DNA from: Pseudomonas sp. P8_229
Lineage (GTDB): Bacteria; Pseudomonadota; Gammaproteobacteria; Pseudomonadales; Pseudomonadaceae
NCBI RefSeq assembly: GCF_034008635.1
Contig: NZ_CP125378.1
Span: forward strand, 3,713,501 to 3,777,500
Reading direction: 5' to 3'
Length of the DNA: 64,000 nt
Below are positions 63,521-64,000 of the stretch, in pieces (position 1 is the first letter of the stretch; the number at the start of each line of letters is the position of its first letter). A model generated the notes under the pieces. That model was not told where the DNA came from. It worked only from the letters and a program-made list of their open reading frames with translations, and did not search any database. The position numbers and the translations under genes were made by a program.

Positions 63521-63549
63521 TGTGGGAGCCGAGCTTGCTCGCGAAGGCG
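63521..63549. repeat. Single REP element
   Basis: One REP copy (gtgggagccgagcttgctcg), with an extra C relative to the usual gtgggagcgagc, so one base longer. No partner copy was found in the gap. Confidence 0.7.
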
Positions 63550-63650
63550 TACTAAATCGCGCCAGTGACATCCGGCTCCTGATCAAAACTACCTATATAT
63601 AGAAGGCGCTCTTAAACGGGCGTCTGTGGACAAGAATTCAGGAGCTTTCG

Positions 63651-64000
63651 ATGAGCGTTATCCCGCATTTGATCAATGGCGAACTGGTAACCGAGAACGG
63701 TCGCGCGGTTGATGTGTTCAACCCGTCCACCGGTCAAGCGATTCACAAGCTGCCGCTGGCCACCCGCGAAACCATTCAACACGCGATCGATGCCGCCAAG
63801 GCCGCATTCCCGGCCTGGCGCAACACGCCACCGGCCAAACGTGCCCAGGTGATGTTCCGCTTCAAGCAATTGCTGGAGCAGAACGAAGCGCGTATCTCGC
63901 AATTGATCAGCGAAGAACACGGCAAGACGCTGGAAGACGCCGCCGGTGAACTGAAGCGCGGTATCGAGAACGTCGAGTTTGCCTGCGCAGCTCCGGAAAT
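63651..64000 (+). CDS. CoA-acylating semialdehyde dehydrogenase, N-terminal part
   Basis: The first 116 residues of an ALDH-superfamily enzyme truncated by the window edge. The start MSVIPHLINGELV, then VDVFNPSTGQAIHKLPLA and EEHGKTLEDAAGELKRGIEN are typical of methylmalonate-/malonate-semialdehyde dehydrogenase (MmsA/BauC), which gives acetyl-CoA or propionyl-CoA. AGGAG is seven bases before the ATG. In PAO1 bauC lies near bauA; which of mmsA or bauC this is cannot be decided from the fragment. Confidence 0.88.
   Translation, partial: MSVIPHLINGELVTENGRAVDVFNPSTGQAIHKLPLATRETIQHAIDAAKAAFPAWRNTPPAKRAQVMFRFKQLLEQNEARISQLISEEHGKTLEDAAGELKRGIENVEFACAAPE

Overview
The window is high-GC chromosomal DNA from a fluorescent Pseudomonas, most likely the P. 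fluorescens group. The evidence is gene content (SpeA, CmoM, PprA/PprB with a Flp/Tad locus, CopA-CueR-CopZ, purine salvage genes, BauR/BauA), gene order that as I recall it resembles two PAO1 regions (around PA4293-PA4306 and PA0129-PA0148), and about 14 intergenic REP/REPIN palindromes with a gcgagc(c/t)tgctcgcg core. No tRNA, rRNA, CRISPR array, IS element or prophage was seen.

Layout. 1-7.3 kb: 3' end of speA, an orphan short VgrG with a DUF4123 adaptor, a MATE exporter, a small membrane protein, a MazG-like hydrolase with CmoM, and two DUF4136 lipoproteins. 7.5-23.1 kb: a complete Flp/Tad pilus locus. It holds TadG, the PprA sensor kinase, TadE, the FppA prepilin peptidase, the PprB regulator, an extra single-domain receiver, two Flp pilins, then a long operon rcpC-rcpA-tadZ-tadA-tadB-tadC-tadD-DUF3613. 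23.3-29.2 kb: other surface genes, namely an autotransporter, a ShlB/FhaC-type TpsB porin with no recognisable TpsA, and a 524-residue repetitive lipoprotein. 29.5-33.4 kb: acyl-CoA metabolism (MaoC hydratase, long FabG-type reductase, thiolase). 33.7-41 kb: RIO kinase, an MFS exporter, copper export (copA-cueR and copZ, each behind a clear 19-bp-spacer CueR promoter) and a Bcr/CflA exporter. 41-46.3 kb: a quinone-reductase-like dehydrogenase with an ABM monooxygenase and divergent LysR, then an ArsR-type regulator and an MFS transporter.

46.4-61 kb is a purine uptake and salvage block: adenine deaminase, a 2-oxoglutarate/Fe(II) oxygenase, a BMP/PnrA-type nucleoside-binding protein, 8-oxoguanine deaminase, a three-gene nucleoside ABC transporter, a TetR regulator and an NCS2 xanthine/uracil permease. 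Interspersed are a ChaA antiporter, an SDR, an IMPACT protein and one decayed gene. Three of the purine uptake promoters share a sigma-54-like motif (TGG-N-CAG-N4-TTGCW) that I found by reading upstream regions; it suggests nitrogen-responsive co-regulation. 61.1-64 kb: bauR, bauA and the start of a semialdehyde dehydrogenase (beta-alanine catabolism).

The best candidates for something undescribed are the TpsB plus repetitive lipoprotein pair, the Flp pilin with Ala instead of Gly at the cleavage site beside an extra receiver protein, the short VgrG/DUF4123 pair without cargo, the shared sigma-54-like promoters, the intergenic cluster of three perfect DnaA boxes, and an intact MerR-type promoter left in front of a pseudogene. 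All functional names rest on reading the sequence and recall of families; no database search was run.
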